Counted from the stretch's first letter, positions 39,835-48,401 are shown. The stretch: 64,000 nucleotides of DNA from CAMAVH01 sp046297835 (GCA_046297835.1 JBKBHI010000003.1:310001-374000); one strand, 5' to 3'. Made by a program: numbers and translations. Notes: generated from the sequence alone by a model not told the origin.

Positions 39835-40005
39835 AATTCCGGCGGCAGGTCTCCTGGCTCGCGGCTCATATCGCTCGGCGTCGCCTTCCCGACGCGTGAG
39901 ACGCATCAGTGGCCGTGACGCCGCGCTCGCCGCTCACAGTTGCGGGGGCAGCTCCGGATTGTTCACCGGATTCCCTCTGGCCCGTTGCGGGGCCGCCGAA
40001 GGTCG
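39835..40005 (-). promoter_or_regulatory. Cobalamin (B12) riboswitch
   Basis: Read on the minus strand, all hallmark blocks come in order: GAGGGAATCCGGTG, AATCCGGAGCTGCCCC, CGCAACTGTGAGCGG, a CACTG element, GGGAAGGCGACGC, and the B12 box AGCCAGGAGACCTGCC (39859-39844). The ends TTCGGCGG and CCGCCGGAA pair as P1. It lies about 195 bases before the TonB-dependent receptor gene on the same strand. Binding of adenosylcobalamin should shut expression off. Confidence 0.95.
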
Positions 40006-40067
40006 TGACGTATTACTATAATTAAAAAATTAATACGATTTGTTTGTGCGTCCACGGGCTGATGATT

Positions 40068-40088
40068 TGTTATGATATAACATATCAT
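40068..40088. promoter_or_regulatory. Zur-type operator
   Basis: TGTTAT, GAT, ATAACA is a perfect inverted repeat overlapping a second one, ATGATAT-AAC-ATATCAT. Together they closely follow the alphaproteobacterial and enterobacterial Zur pattern TGTTATANTATAACA. It ends 20 bases before the DUF1826 start and stands upstream of the riboswitch leader on the other side. Confidence 0.65.
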
Positions 40089-40108
40089 CTTTGGCAAGAG
40101 GAAATGCG

Positions 40109-40762
40109 ATGTTCTACCAATCCCCCTCCTATGAGCCTGACCATCTCTCATTCGCTTTCGCACGCATCGCTCAAAGTGATGTCGCCTGTGTCGTCCACGA
40201 ACGCGCGATGCCGGACAGCCTCGCCCTCTGGCTCGACGCTCTTCCTCTCTCTCAATTGCCAGATGGCCGAGTGCTGATCCGCCCAAGCCAAAGCCACGAT
40301 GCCTTGGCTGCGATTTTCATGGCCAGCCGCACCTCTGCAGGGCCGATGCGCGACCTTCTCGCGAGCGACATCGCAGATTTGACCGCGCGCTTCTCCGCCT
40401 TTAGCGGTTCAGCGATGGTCGATCTGCGGCTCGAAGCTGTGACGCAAGATCATTGTTGGCGCTTTCACCGCGACAATGTGCTGTGGCGTCTCTTGACGAC
40501 CTATCGCGGAGCAGGCACCGAATGGGTCGAAGCGCGCGATGCGGAACGCGCTCTTGAAACGCAGCGCGATTATTCCGGCTCGCTGAATCAATTGCAGCGC
40601 TTCGCGGTCGGAATGTTTAAGGGGATGGCGTCAAGTCCTGAGCTTGCCGTGCTGCATCGCTCGCCGCACATGCCTCGTCTTCAAAAAGCGCCCAACCGAC
40701 AAGCGCGATTGCTGCTCTGCCTGAACTTGCCATCGGAAACCTCCCCCGAACCCTGGCGCTGA
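40109..40762 (+). CDS. DUF1826 family protein
   Basis: 217 residues from the ATG with AAGAGGAAA ahead (a TTG six codons earlier is less likely). It is cytosolic, with a fairly variable N-terminal half and the conserved DUF1826 block CWRFHRDNVLWRLLTTYRGAGTEWV around residues 120-145, followed by FAVGMFKG and LHRSPHMP. From memory, DUF1826 genes often belong to Zur regulons beside COG0523 GTPases, which fits the operator just upstream. The HRDN and HRSPH histidines could bind metal. Codon use is less GC-biased than the neighbours. Confidence 0.82.
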   Translation: MFYQSPSYEPDHLSFAFARIAQSDVACVVHERAMPDSLALWLDALPLSQLPDGRVLIRPSQSHDALAAIFMASRTSAGPMRDLLASDIADLTARFSAFSGSAMVDLRLEAVTQDHCWRFHRDNVLWRLLTTYRGAGTEWVEARDAERALETQRDYSGSLNQLQRFAVGMFKGMASSPELAVLHRSPHMPRLQKAPNRQARLLLCLNLPSETSPEPWR

Positions 40763-40768
40763 GGCCGT

Positions 40769-41902
40769 TCAAGGAGTCGCCGGCACGACCTCGAAATTCT
40801 GCAGCACCAAGCGGCACGGCTCGCCCTTGGTCTGCTTCAGGCAGCCATCGAGGCTGTCTTTCGCCGCCTGATCGGGCGTGCCGCGGCCGAAGGCGATGAA
40901 GCCGTTCTTGCCCGAAGTCGACAAGGCCATCGCCTTTTCCGCCGGCCGCGTGCGGTAGAGGTTGTTGTAATAGGCTGCCGCCTGCGGATTCAAAATCTGA
41001 CGCACGGCGGCGTCGAGCGGCAGCGGATCGTAAGTCGGCAGATCACGCGCGCGCAGGAACGCGTCGAGCGCCGGAATCCAGCGCTGCATTCCGTCCGTCA
41101 AGCCGTAGAGATCGTGGCCGTCGCCCTTGAGCGGCGGGAACATGTGAAAATCGCTGATGCCGCCGCCGCCGACATAGGCCGTGTGCAACTCCCGCACATA
41201 GTCGCCGGGGAAAACCGAGTCGTTCTCGGCGTAGAGCCACAGCGCCGGCACGCGGCTGGTCTTGCCGTAGGCGGCGAAGACCGGCGGCAGATGTTCCGGC
41301 CGGCAGCTCGTCGGCTGGCTCGAACCGTCGCGCCGGCGCGAGGCGACGCCACCCGACATGTTGACCACCGCGCGCAAACCTTCGGGCGCGCGCGCCGCCA
41401 AGCCGAGAATGACCGCGCCGCCCACCGAAGTGCCGAAGCCGACGACGCGCCGCGCGTCGGCGTCCCCCCGCTTGGCGACGGCTTCCATCGCCGCCGCCAT
41501 GTCGTCGATCTGGCCGCGCAGCGTGGCGGCGTAATCGCCCTTGCTGCACGACGCCAAATTGTAGGGAGCGCCGACCTCCGGTTCGCCGAAGCCGCGCCGC
41601 ACCACGACCACCGACAGCCAGCCGCGCCGCGCGAATTCGCGCGCGATCAGCGTGTAGTTCTTCGGATCCACGGCCTGCCGTTTATCGGTTTCGGCGCTTT
41701 GGCCGTGCGTGATCAGCGCCACCGGCAGGCGGCCGACGCGCGCCGCTTCCTTCACCACCATAGCGCGCAGGCGATAGGGTTTGCCGTCGATAGCGACGCT
41801 GAGAAAGGTGTTCTCCACGGCGAGCGGCGACGGCGCGGCCATCGCCGAAAACGGCAGGCACAGCGCGGCGCAGACAATCGGCAGGTATCGCAATAATCGC
41901 AA
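40769..41902 (-). CDS. Secreted alpha/beta hydrolase (dienelactone hydrolase-like)
   Basis: 377 residues from a TTG at 41902, which gives a clean signal peptide MRLLRYLPIVCAALCLPFSAMA with GGGAG eight bases ahead. The open frame extends to a TTG at 41983, overlapping the DUF1289 gene by ten bases. Fold marks: LPVALITHGQSAETDKRQ (oxyanion region), RRVVGFGTSVGGAVILGLAA with the nucleophile elbow GTSVGG, and ALWLYAENDSVFPGDYV with the acid. The C-terminal part adds a roughly 70-residue region with two cysteines. Substrate unknown; presumably a periplasmic esterase or peptidase. Confidence 0.78.
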   Translation of the reverse strand: MRLLRYLPIVCAALCLPFSAMAAPSPLAVENTFLSVAIDGKPYRLRAMVVKEAARVGRLPVALITHGQSAETDKRQAVDPKNYTLIAREFARRGWLSVVVVRRGFGEPEVGAPYNLASCSKGDYAATLRGQIDDMAAAMEAVAKRGDADARRVVGFGTSVGGAVILGLAARAPEGLRAVVNMSGGVASRRRDGSSQPTSCRPEHLPPVFAAYGKTSRVPALWLYAENDSVFPGDYVRELHTAYVGGGGISDFHMFPPLKGDGHDLYGLTDGMQRWIPALDAFLRARDLPTYDPLPLDAAVRQILNPQAAAYYNNLYRTRPAEKAMALSTSGKNGFIAFGRGTPDQAAKDSLDGCLKQTKGEPCRLVLQNFEVVPATP

Positions 41903-41973
41903 GGTCAAGGCTCCCGCGGATCGCGCAGTGTGCCGCAAAATCTCGCGCGGCAAAAGCGCCCGCTGGCTGACCC

Positions 41974-42177
41974 TCAGGGGCAATGGTCCGGCGCGACCGC
42001 GCCGCCGCCGGTCCGGCGCTTATCCAGCTCCGCGAGCAGGGCCTGCTGCTCCTTGCGCGACAGGCCCTTCCAATCCTTGATCTCGCGGATCGTGCGCAGG
42101 CAGCCGCGGCACAGCCCGCTCGCCTTGTCGATCTTGCAGACGTCGATGCACGGGCTTTTGACCTTGCGCTTGCTCAT
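41974..42177 (-). CDS. DUF1289 family small zinc-finger-like protein
   Basis: 67 residues from the ATG at 42177. The family pattern is complete: SPCIDVCKIDKASGLCRGC, with four cysteines (CX3C and CX2C) that probably bind a metal, then RTIREIKDW and a short LSRKEQQALLAEL helix. Cytosolic; function unknown. It lies between the methyltransferase and hydrolase genes on one strand. Confidence 0.9.
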   Translation of the reverse strand: MSKRKVKSPCIDVCKIDKASGLCRGCLRTIREIKDWKGLSRKEQQALLAELDKRRTGGGAVAPDHCP

Positions 42178-42198
42178 GGCCTGCACGTGGGGACGCGA

Positions 42199-43158
42199 TC
42201 AGCGCGGCGCAAGGACTGCGGCGACCTGATCGCCCTCGCCGCGCGCATTCAGCGCCTTGGCCTGGGCGGCGAAGGCTTTCATTTCGGCTTTGCCGAACAG
42301 CCGATGCGCCTTGCCGTGGCCCGCCGGATCGTTCAACGCGATGCCGCGGCGATATTGCTCCGAGCCCCAGAACTGGAAGCTGCCGGAATCGTCGATCATG
42401 CTCGTAACGCGCAAGCCGCAATCCTCGGCCAAGCGGCGCAAGCTGTCGCGGCTATGCAGGTAGAGATGGCGCGGCGCATCGAGCTGCACCCAGTTCTCGC
42501 GATATTCGCGCCACGCCGCCGAGCTGCAGGTCGGCACGCGCACGAGCACGCGCCCGTCCGCGCCGACGAGTTCGCGCGCGCGCGACAGCGCCGCCCGCTG
42601 ATCGGGCATGTGCTCTAACGAATGGTGGAACATGACGAGGCGATAGGGTCCGGCGACGTCTTCGATGCGGCCGGGCCGCGCGATGACGCGGCCGTCGAAC
42701 ATGACCTCGCCGGCGAGAAAGGCGTCGACGCCTTCGGCGCGGCGAAAGCCGGCTTCGATCAGCGTTTTCACGCGGTCGCCGCGGCCGCAGCCGACATCGA
42801 GGATCGCGTCGTCCGGCCCGATGCCGATATCGCGCAGCAAGCGCAATTCCTCATTCGGCTTAAGCGCCGCGCACAGCCGGCCGAGCGCGCCGCCTTGACG
42901 CGCCGCCTCCCACCGCGCCGCCATGCGGCGACGCCAGCTCATGCGCCGGCCGTTCGCCGGCGCGAGGCTGTAATATTGCGAGGGATAATGGCGGCCAAGG
43001 TCGTCCGGAATCTCGGCGATCTGCAGACAGCCGCAATCGGCGCAGACGAAATAGTCGAAGCGCTCGCGGCTGCCGTACATCATTTCCGGCACGGACAGCG
43101 TTTCGGCGGCGAAACCGCCGCAGATTCGACAACGCGGATGATCGTGAACGCTCGCCAA
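42199..43158 (-). CDS. Class I SAM-dependent methyltransferase with N-terminal zinc ribbon
   Basis: 319 residues. The N-terminus has CRICGG and, 26 residues later, CADCGC, a zinc-ribbon pair typical of methyltransferase_13-like proteins. The SAM site is ILDVGCGRGDRVKTLIEAGF with MFHHSLEHM as motif IV region. This group often modifies sugars or polysaccharide intermediates. The only start that keeps the zinc ribbon is a TTG at 43158; the next ATG would remove its first half. It lies 50 bases downstream of tRNA-Met. The target is unknown. Confidence 0.85.
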   Translation of the reverse strand: MASVHDHPRCRICGGFAAETLSVPEMMYGSRERFDYFVCADCGCLQIAEIPDDLGRHYPSQYYSLAPANGRRMSWRRRMAARWEAARQGGALGRLCAALKPNEELRLLRDIGIGPDDAILDVGCGRGDRVKTLIEAGFRRAEGVDAFLAGEVMFDGRVIARPGRIEDVAGPYRLVMFHHSLEHMPDQRAALSRARELVGADGRVLVRVPTCSSAAWREYRENWVQLDAPRHLYLHSRDSLRRLAEDCGLRVTSMIDDSGSFQFWGSEQYRRGIALNDPAGHGKAHRLFGKAEMKAFAAQAKALNARGEGDQVAAVLAPR

Positions 43159-43207
43159 AACGATAGAGCCCCGGGTCTCGTTTCGGACCCGACTTTATCG
43201 GAAGGGA

Positions 43208-43284
43208 TGGTAGCGGAGGAGGGATTTGAACCCCCGACACGTGGATTATGATTCCACTGCTCTAACCAACTGAGCTACTCCGCC
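43208..43284 (-). tRNA. tRNA-Met (CAT), elongator
   Basis: A 77-nt cloverleaf on the minus strand, GGCGGAG acceptor, anticodon loop ATCATAA, GGGTTCAAATCCC T-arm and encoded CCA. The D-arm and anticodon stem match alphaproteobacterial elongator tRNA-Met and not the lysidine-type tRNA-Ile, and the first pair is not the initiator C-A. Confidence 0.93.
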
Positions 43285-43482
43285 CCAGGCCCGTGACGCC
43301 AACCGAAGCTTGCGCCATTTTCCTATACGGGACCGGCACTTAGCCGATCCCAAGCCGCCGAACTCGAAAGCCCGGACGGCGCGGGGAAAGAGGCGTATAA
43401 GTCCCCCCTTCCTGGCTGTCAAGCGATGCTGGGAATCCGGGCTTTCGCCGCCCGTCCGCGATCCGGCCGCCTTACTGAACGA

Positions 43483-43989
43483 ATGACCCGCACGCTGCTC
43501 CTGACCGCGACCGCCATGGCCGCCTTCGCCGCGCTGATCTATCTGCTACTGCCCGGCCTCGCCCAGCCCGATCCGCTCGGCAGCCTGTTGATGGCCGCCA
43601 GCGGCGCAGCCTGGGACTGCTACTCGCTGCACGGCCGAAAAAGTGGCGCGCCGCTGGCCGACACCGCCGGCAATTTCCTGCGCGCCGCGCTGTTCTGCCT
43701 GCCCCTGGCGGCCTACGCCATCCTGATCGACGGCCGCGCCGGAGCGGCCGGCATCGCCTACGCCATCGCCTCCGGCGTGTTTGCCTCGGGCTGCGGCTAT
43801 GCCATCTGGTATCGCGCCCTGCCCGGCCTCTCGACCAGCCAGGCCGCCATCGTGCAGGTCATCGCCGCCGCGGGCGCGGTCATCTTCCTCTCGGAAGTCC
43901 TGACGCCGCGCCTGACGATCGCCGCCGCTTTCATTCTCGGCGGCGTCGGCTTGGCGATCGTGGCGCGACGGCCGATCAGTCGATCTTGA
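43483..43989 (+). CDS. 5'-truncated EamA/DMT transporter (probable pseudogene)
   Basis: 168 residues covering only the second half of an EamA permease, which is normally about 290. It has IYLLLPGLAQPDPLGSLLMAASGAAWDCYSLHGR, AGNFLRAALFCLPLA, SGCGYAIWYRALPGL and the end RLTIAAAFILGGVGLAIV. The first five helices are missing and nothing resembling them lies in the 200 bases up to tRNA-Met. A frame from 43426 adds residues without homology. It overlaps the end of mnmA by 14 bases. A remnant is the best reading; a working half-size transporter cannot be excluded. Confidence 0.7.
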   Translation: MTRTLLLTATAMAAFAALIYLLLPGLAQPDPLGSLLMAASGAAWDCYSLHGRKSGAPLADTAGNFLRAALFCLPLAAYAILIDGRAGAAGIAYAIASGVFASGCGYAIWYRALPGLSTSQAAIVQVIAAAGAVIFLSEVLTPRLTIAAAFILGGVGLAIVARRPISRS

Positions 43990-45178
43990 GCAGGTCGCGC
44001 ACGATGATTCCGCCGCCGAGAACGCGCGTGCCGTCGTAGATCACGCACGCCTGGCCGGGCGCGACGGCCTTTTCCGGCGCATCCAGCAGCACCTCTGCCG
44101 CCCCGTCCGTCATGAACAGCGTCGCCGGCGCGGGCGGCCGCGTCGAACGGATGCGCACGCGTACTGGCAAGCCTTGCGCGGGCACGCCCTCGCCGAGCCA
44201 GTTGAGATCGCGCAGCGCAATGCGCTGGCGGCCGAGCGCGCTTTCCGGCCCGACGATCACGCGGCGCGTATCCGGCTCCAAGCGCACGACATACAGCGCC
44301 TCGCCGCCGGTCGCCGCGTCGCCGATGCCGAGGCCGCGGCGCTGGCCAACGGTGAAATGGAGGATGCCGTCATGCCGGCCGAGCGCGCGGCCGTCGAGAT
44401 GGACGACCTCGCCCGGCTCACCCGCCTCTGGCCGCAGCTTGCGCACGACATCGGCGTAGGAACCGTTCGGCACGAAGCAGATGTCCTGGCTGTCGGGCTT
44501 GTCGGCGACGGCGAGGCCGTGCTGCGCGGCGAGCTCGCGGGTTTCCGCCTTGCTCGCCAAATGGCCGAGCGGAAAACGCAGCATGGCGAGCTGATCGCGC
44601 GTGGTGGCGTAAAGGAAATAGCTCTGATCGCGCGCCGGATCGGCCGCCATATGCAGCTCCGGCCCGTTCGGCCCGTCAAAGCGCTGCACATAATGCCCCG
44701 TCGCCAGCGCGTCGGCGCCGAGATCGCGCGCGCCTGCCAGGAGGTCGCGGAACTTCACCGTCTTGTTGCATAGGATGCAGGGAATCGGCGTCTCGCCGCG
44801 CAGGTAGGCGTCGGCGAAGGGCTCCATCACGTCCTGACGGAAGCGCGTCTCGTAATCGAGCACGTAATGCGGAATGTTCAGCCGCTCGGCGACGCGCCGC
44901 GCGTCGTGGATGTCGTCGCCGGCGCAGCACGCGCCCTTTTTCGCGACGGCGGCGCCGTGATCGTAGAGTTGCAGGGTGACGCCGACGACCTCGTAGCCCT
45001 CGGCGGCCAGCACGGCAGCGACGGTCGAGGAATCGACGCCGCCCGACATGGCGACGACGACGCGCGTGTCGGCGGGGGCCTTGGCGATACCCAGAGAGTT
45101 AAGGCCCATGGAGTTAAGGCCCAGCGCGTTCGGGCCCGCGTCGCGCGAAGCGCCGGGCGAATGCTGGGCGGGGGCCAT
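43976..45178 (-). CDS. mnmA: tRNA 2-thiouridine(34) synthase MnmA
   Basis: 400 residues. PP-loop VVVAMSGGVDSSTVAAVLAAEG binds ATP; catalytic cysteines lie in TPIPCILCNKTVKF and QDICFVPNG; GHYVQR and DQSYFLY are further family blocks. It thiolates U34 of Glu, Gln and Lys tRNAs with sulfur from a cysteine desulfurase, and two such genes are in the same operon. The ATG at 45178 has AGGG ahead, giving an N-terminal extension of about 35 residues with the five-residue repeats LNSMG and LNSLG encoded by a DNA tandem repeat. Starting at 45109 would remove most of it. Confidence 0.94.
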   Translation of the reverse strand: MAPAQHSPGASRDAGPNALGLNSMGLNSLGIAKAPADTRVVVAMSGGVDSSTVAAVLAAEGYEVVGVTLQLYDHGAAVAKKGACCAGDDIHDARRVAERLNIPHYVLDYETRFRQDVMEPFADAYLRGETPIPCILCNKTVKFRDLLAGARDLGADALATGHYVQRFDGPNGPELHMAADPARDQSYFLYATTRDQLAMLRFPLGHLASKAETRELAAQHGLAVADKPDSQDICFVPNGSYADVVRKLRPEAGEPGEVVHLDGRALGRHDGILHFTVGQRRGLGIGDAATGGEALYVVRLEPDTRRVIVGPESALGRQRIALRDLNWLGEGVPAQGLPVRVRIRSTRPPAPATLFMTDGAAEVLLDAPEKAVAPGQACVIYDGTRVLGGGIIVRDLLKID

Positions 45179-45195
45179 GGCTTATCCCTGCCGGA

Positions 45196-45525
45196 TCACT
45201 TCATCATGTTGCGCGTCTCGGACGGCAGCGTGACCGTGAGGCCGTCCAATTCGTCGCTCATGATGATCTGGCAACCGAGGCGCGAGGTTCGCGTCAGGCC
45301 GAAGGCGAGATCGAGCATGTCCTCCTCGTCCTCCGTGGCTTCGCTGAGCCGCTCGTAGTCCTCGGCCGAGACGACGACATGACAGGTCGAGCAGGCGAGC
45401 GATCCCTCGCACGCGCCTTCCAGCGAGATGTCGTTGGCGTGCGCGATCTCGAGCACCGAAAGCCCGACGGGGGCATCCACCTCATGGCGGGTGCCGTTGG
45501 GCTCGACGAAGGTCATCTTAGGCAT
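45196..45525 (-). CDS. fdx: [2Fe-2S] ferredoxin, Isc/adrenodoxin type
   Basis: 109 residues. The cluster ligands are in GACEGSLACSTCHVVV (CX5CX2C, Cys39, 45, 48) with the fourth at Cys85 in RLGCQIIM, the adrenodoxin-type spacing. It ends with the usual VTLPSETRNMMK-like tail. It donates electrons for Fe-S cluster assembly or a hydroxylase. It stands between iscS and mnmA, 17 bases before mnmA, in the sulfur-delivery operon. Confidence 0.93.
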   Translation of the reverse strand: MPKMTFVEPNGTRHEVDAPVGLSVLEIAHANDISLEGACEGSLACSTCHVVVSAEDYERLSEATEDEEDMLDLAFGLTRTSRLGCQIIMSDELDGLTVTLPSETRNMMK

Positions 45526-45552
45526 TCGGGGCTCTCTCTCGAACTGGATGAA

Positions 45553-46758
45553 TCACTGGGCGGCGCCGGCTTGCAGGCACGCGCCCGCCGCCTCGCGCAA
45601 TTGGCTGACCGCGGCGACGATTTGCGCGATGGCGGTCTCGATCTCGGCCTCCGTGTTAAAGCGCCCGATGCCGAAACGCAAGGAGGCCCGCGCCGCCTCG
45701 TCCGACAGGCCGATAGCGCGCAACACGTAGGACGATTCGACCGACGCGGTGCTGCAGGCCGAACCGGCGGAAACCGCCAGGTTTTTGACGCAGGACATCA
45801 AAATCCCGGCATCGACCCCGTCGAAACTCACGCTGAGATTGTTCGGCAAACGCGGGCCGTTGCGGCCCGGGCCGTTGACATGGATGTCGTTCAAGCCCGC
45901 CAACAATCCGTCACGCAGGCGGTCGCGCAGCTTTTGCAGGCGAAGCGTCTCCTCCGCCATATGCTCGGCGGCGATGGCCGCCGCTTCGCCGAAGCCGACG
46001 CAGAGCGGCGCGGCCAGCGTGCCCGAGCGCATGCCGCGCTCCTGGCCGCCGCCATCGATCAGCGGCTCGAGTCGGACGCGGGGGCGGCGGCGCACGTAGA
46101 GCGCGCCGATACCCTTCGGGCCATAGACCTTATGCGCCGAGATGCTCATGAGGTCGATATTCATCGCCTCGACGTCGAGCGGGATCTTGCCGAACGCCTG
46201 CGCCGCATCGGTGTGGAACAATGCGCCGCGCGCGCGGCAGAGCGCGCCGATCTCGGCCAGCGGCGCGAGCGTGCCGATCTCGTTGTTGGCGGCCATGATG
46301 GAGACGAGCAGCGTCTCGTCCGTCACCGCCGCTTTCAACGCGTCCAGGTCGATGCGCCCGTCGCCGTCGACGGCCAGCCAGGTGACGCGGAAGCCTTGGC
46401 GTTCGAGGCGGCGCACGCTTTCCAGCACGCACTTATGCTCCGTGACCGCCGTGACGATATGGCGCTTGGCTCCGGCTTCCAGACGCTCTTGGAAATAGCC
46501 GGCGCCCTTGATCGCCAGATTGTTCGATTCGGTCGCGCCTGAGGTGAAGACGATCTCGCGCGCTTCCGCGCCGATCACCTTGGCGACGCGCTCGCGCGCA
46601 TATTCCACGGCCGCTTCGGCTTCATAGCCGTACTGATGGTTCGTCGAATGAGGATTGCCGAACAGCTCGTTCATGTAAGGCATCATCGCGTCGCGGGCGC
46701 GCGGATCGAGCGGCGTCGTCGCGTGATTGTCGAGATAGATGGGATGTCGCTGGTTCAT
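45553..46758 (-). CDS. iscS: Cysteine desulfurase, IscS type
   Basis: 401 residues from the ATG at 46758. PLP lysine in SISAHKVYGPKG, histidine in TAVTEHKCVL, aspartate/histidine stretch LFHTDAAQAFG, and the catalytic loop SAGSACSTASVESSYVLRAIG, which is long as in group I (IscS/NifS) enzymes. It takes sulfur from cysteine as a persulfide for Fe-S clusters and MnmA. The open frame extends far upstream into the next gene but has no homology there. It lies in the cysE-iscR operon. Confidence 0.94.
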   Translation of the reverse strand: MNQRHPIYLDNHATTPLDPRARDAMMPYMNELFGNPHSTNHQYGYEAEAAVEYARERVAKVIGAEAREIVFTSGATESNNLAIKGAGYFQERLEAGAKRHIVTAVTEHKCVLESVRRLERQGFRVTWLAVDGDGRIDLDALKAAVTDETLLVSIMAANNEIGTLAPLAEIGALCRARGALFHTDAAQAFGKIPLDVEAMNIDLMSISAHKVYGPKGIGALYVRRRPRVRLEPLIDGGGQERGMRSGTLAAPLCVGFGEAAAIAAEHMAEETLRLQKLRDRLRDGLLAGLNDIHVNGPGRNGPRLPNNLSVSFDGVDAGILMSCVKNLAVSAGSACSTASVESSYVLRAIGLSDEAARASLRFGIGRFNTEAEIETAIAQIVAAVSQLREAAGACLQAGAAQ

Positions 46759-46781
46759 GACTCGTGTCTCTGCTGCGTGAT

Positions 46782-47915
46782 TTAAGCTGCGGTGTTGCGA
46801 TGGGTCTGGGCCGCGCGCGCGTAAATGGCGCTCCAGGCCGAAAGAAAAGTCTCGACGTCGCTCTCGACGTTGCGCCAGCCGAGACTGACGCGGATCGCGC
46901 TGGCGGCTTCGCCCTCCGGCACGCCCATGGCCTTCAGCACGTGCGACGCGCCGACCTTGCCCGATGAGCAGGCCGCGCCGGCGCTGACGGCGATGCCGGC
47001 GAGATCGAAGGCCATGACCTGCGTTTCGTTGGAGACGCCAGGCATGGTCAGGCAAGAAGTGCCGGCCAGCCGCGGCGCGCCCTTGGCGAAAATGCGCGCG
47101 GTGGGCGCGAGCGCCAGAACGCCGGCTTCCAGCGCGTCGCGCATCGCCGCGATGCGCGCCTGATCGGCAAGCGAATCTCCCGCTGCCGCCGCGGCCGCGC
47201 CGAAGCCGGCGATGCCCGGCAGATTTTCGGTGCCGCCGCGCCGCCGGCGTTCCTGCCCGCCGCCGGCGATCAGCGGCGCGATATCGAGGCCGCGCCGCAG
47301 CGCCAGCGCGCCGACGCCGAGCGGACCGCCGAGCTTGGCCGACGACAGCGCGATCATATCGACGCCGAGATCGGTCATGTCGCAGCGGACGCGGCCAGCG
47401 GCGGCGATAGCGTCGCACAGCACGAGCGCGCCGCGCGCGTGCGCCAGCTTGGCCGCATCGGCAACCGGCTGAAGCGCGCCGGTCTCGTTGTTGGCGAGCA
47501 TGAGGCAGACGATGGTGTCGGACGCGTCGTCGCCGAGCAGCCGGTCGAGCGCGGCAAGATCGGCGACGCCCTCGGCATCGACGGCCATCTCCTCGCAAGC
47601 GGGCAAGGCGCGGGCGGCTGCCAACACGGCGTCATGTTCGACGGCGGAGACGATGGCGCGACGGCGGCCGCTGCCGACCACGGCGAGCGCGAGCGCTTCC
47701 GTGCCACCGGAGGTGAAGACCACGCCAGGAGGCGGCGCGCCGATCGCGGCGGCGACCTGCACGCGCGCGTCCTCCACCACCCGGCGCGCGGCGCGACCGA
47801 AGCGATGGACCGACGAGGGATTGCCGGCGAGATCGAGCGCCGCCAGCATCGCCGCGCGCGCGGCGGGCCGCAGCGGAGACGCCGCATTGTCGTCGAGATA
47901 AATGGCGGCCGGCAT
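46782..47915 (-). CDS. Second cysteine desulfurase, NifS-like
   Basis: 377 residues. It starts PAAIYLDDNAASPLRPAAR and has FTSGGTEALALAV, a VEHDAV histidine, the PLP lysine in ALSSAKLGGPLG, and the catalytic cysteine in SAGAACSSGKVGASHVL. It shares the group I fold with the next gene but is clearly diverged and shorter. Two adjacent desulfurase genes after iscR are often followed by sufBCD in Rhizobiales; here iscS, fdx and mnmA follow instead. Its separate duty is not known. Confidence 0.9.
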   Translation of the reverse strand: MPAAIYLDDNAASPLRPAARAAMLAALDLAGNPSSVHRFGRAARRVVEDARVQVAAAIGAPPPGVVFTSGGTEALALAVVGSGRRRAIVSAVEHDAVLAAARALPACEEMAVDAEGVADLAALDRLLGDDASDTIVCLMLANNETGALQPVADAAKLAHARGALVLCDAIAAAGRVRCDMTDLGVDMIALSSAKLGGPLGVGALALRRGLDIAPLIAGGGQERRRRGGTENLPGIAGFGAAAAAAGDSLADQARIAAMRDALEAGVLALAPTARIFAKGAPRLAGTSCLTMPGVSNETQVMAFDLAGIAVSAGAACSSGKVGASHVLKAMGVPEGEAASAIRVSLGWRNVESDVETFLSAWSAIYARAAQTHRNTAA

Positions 47916-47924
47916 CGCGCGCCC

Positions 47925-48401
47925 TTATTCGGCGGCGGTCGCGCCGGTCGCCGCGGAGACCTTGCGCGTGATGGTGCAGGATGTGCCGAGCACGCGGCGC
48001 TCGCACACGTCGGCCAGGGAGACGGCGCTGAGGAACAGGTGGATGTGATTGCCCAACTCCTCCCACAGATCGTGGGTGATACAGCGGCCGTTGAGGCCGG
48101 TGCAGCCTTTCGGCGCGCCGGGCAGGCAGCGCGTGGCGCGGATCGGCTCGTCCACCGCTTGGATGATGTCGGCGATGCGCGTGTCTTCGGTGGCGCGGCC
48201 GAGCAGATAGCCGCCGCCCGGGCCGCGCACGCTGCGCACCAAGCCGCGGCGGCGCAGCCGCGCGAAAAGCTGCTCGAGATAGGACAGCGAGATTTCCTGG
48301 CGCGTCGCGATGTCGGCGAGCGGCACCGGCTTGCCGGCGCTGTGCTTCGCGAGATCGGCCATCGCCATCACGGCGTAGCGGCCTTTTGTGCTCAGCTTCA
48401 T
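47925..48401 (-). CDS. iscR: Rrf2 family Fe-S regulator, IscR-like
   Basis: 158 residues. The winged helix has MKLSTKGRYAVMAMADLA, ADIATRQEISLSYLEQLFARLRR and RSVRGPGGGYLLGR. Three cysteines follow in RCLPGAPKGC and NGRCITHDLW, spaced CX7CX6C against CX5CX5C in E. coli, as fits the alphaproteobacterial form. It senses Fe-S status and should control the operon it sits in. It follows cysE after 4 bases and precedes the desulfurase genes. Confidence 0.92.
   Translation of the reverse strand: MKLSTKGRYAVMAMADLAKHSAGKPVPLADIATRQEISLSYLEQLFARLRRRGLVRSVRGPGGGYLLGRATEDTRIADIIQAVDEPIRATRCLPGAPKGCTGLNGRCITHDLWEELGNHIHLFLSAVSLADVCERRVLGTSCTITRKVSAATGATAAE

Noticed and set aside
37793..40021. 742-codon plus-strand frame
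   Set aside because: Antisense to the TonB-dependent receptor and through the riboswitch; low-complexity product.
43208..43284. tRNA-Ile2 (CAT, lysidine)
   Set aside because: Acceptor and arms fit elongator tRNA-Met better; the typical Ile2 sequence GGCCCC is absent.
46759..47598. N-terminal extension of iscS into the neighbouring desulfurase
   Set aside because: The added residues are Arg/Ala-rich without homology, and they overlap a real gene in another frame.
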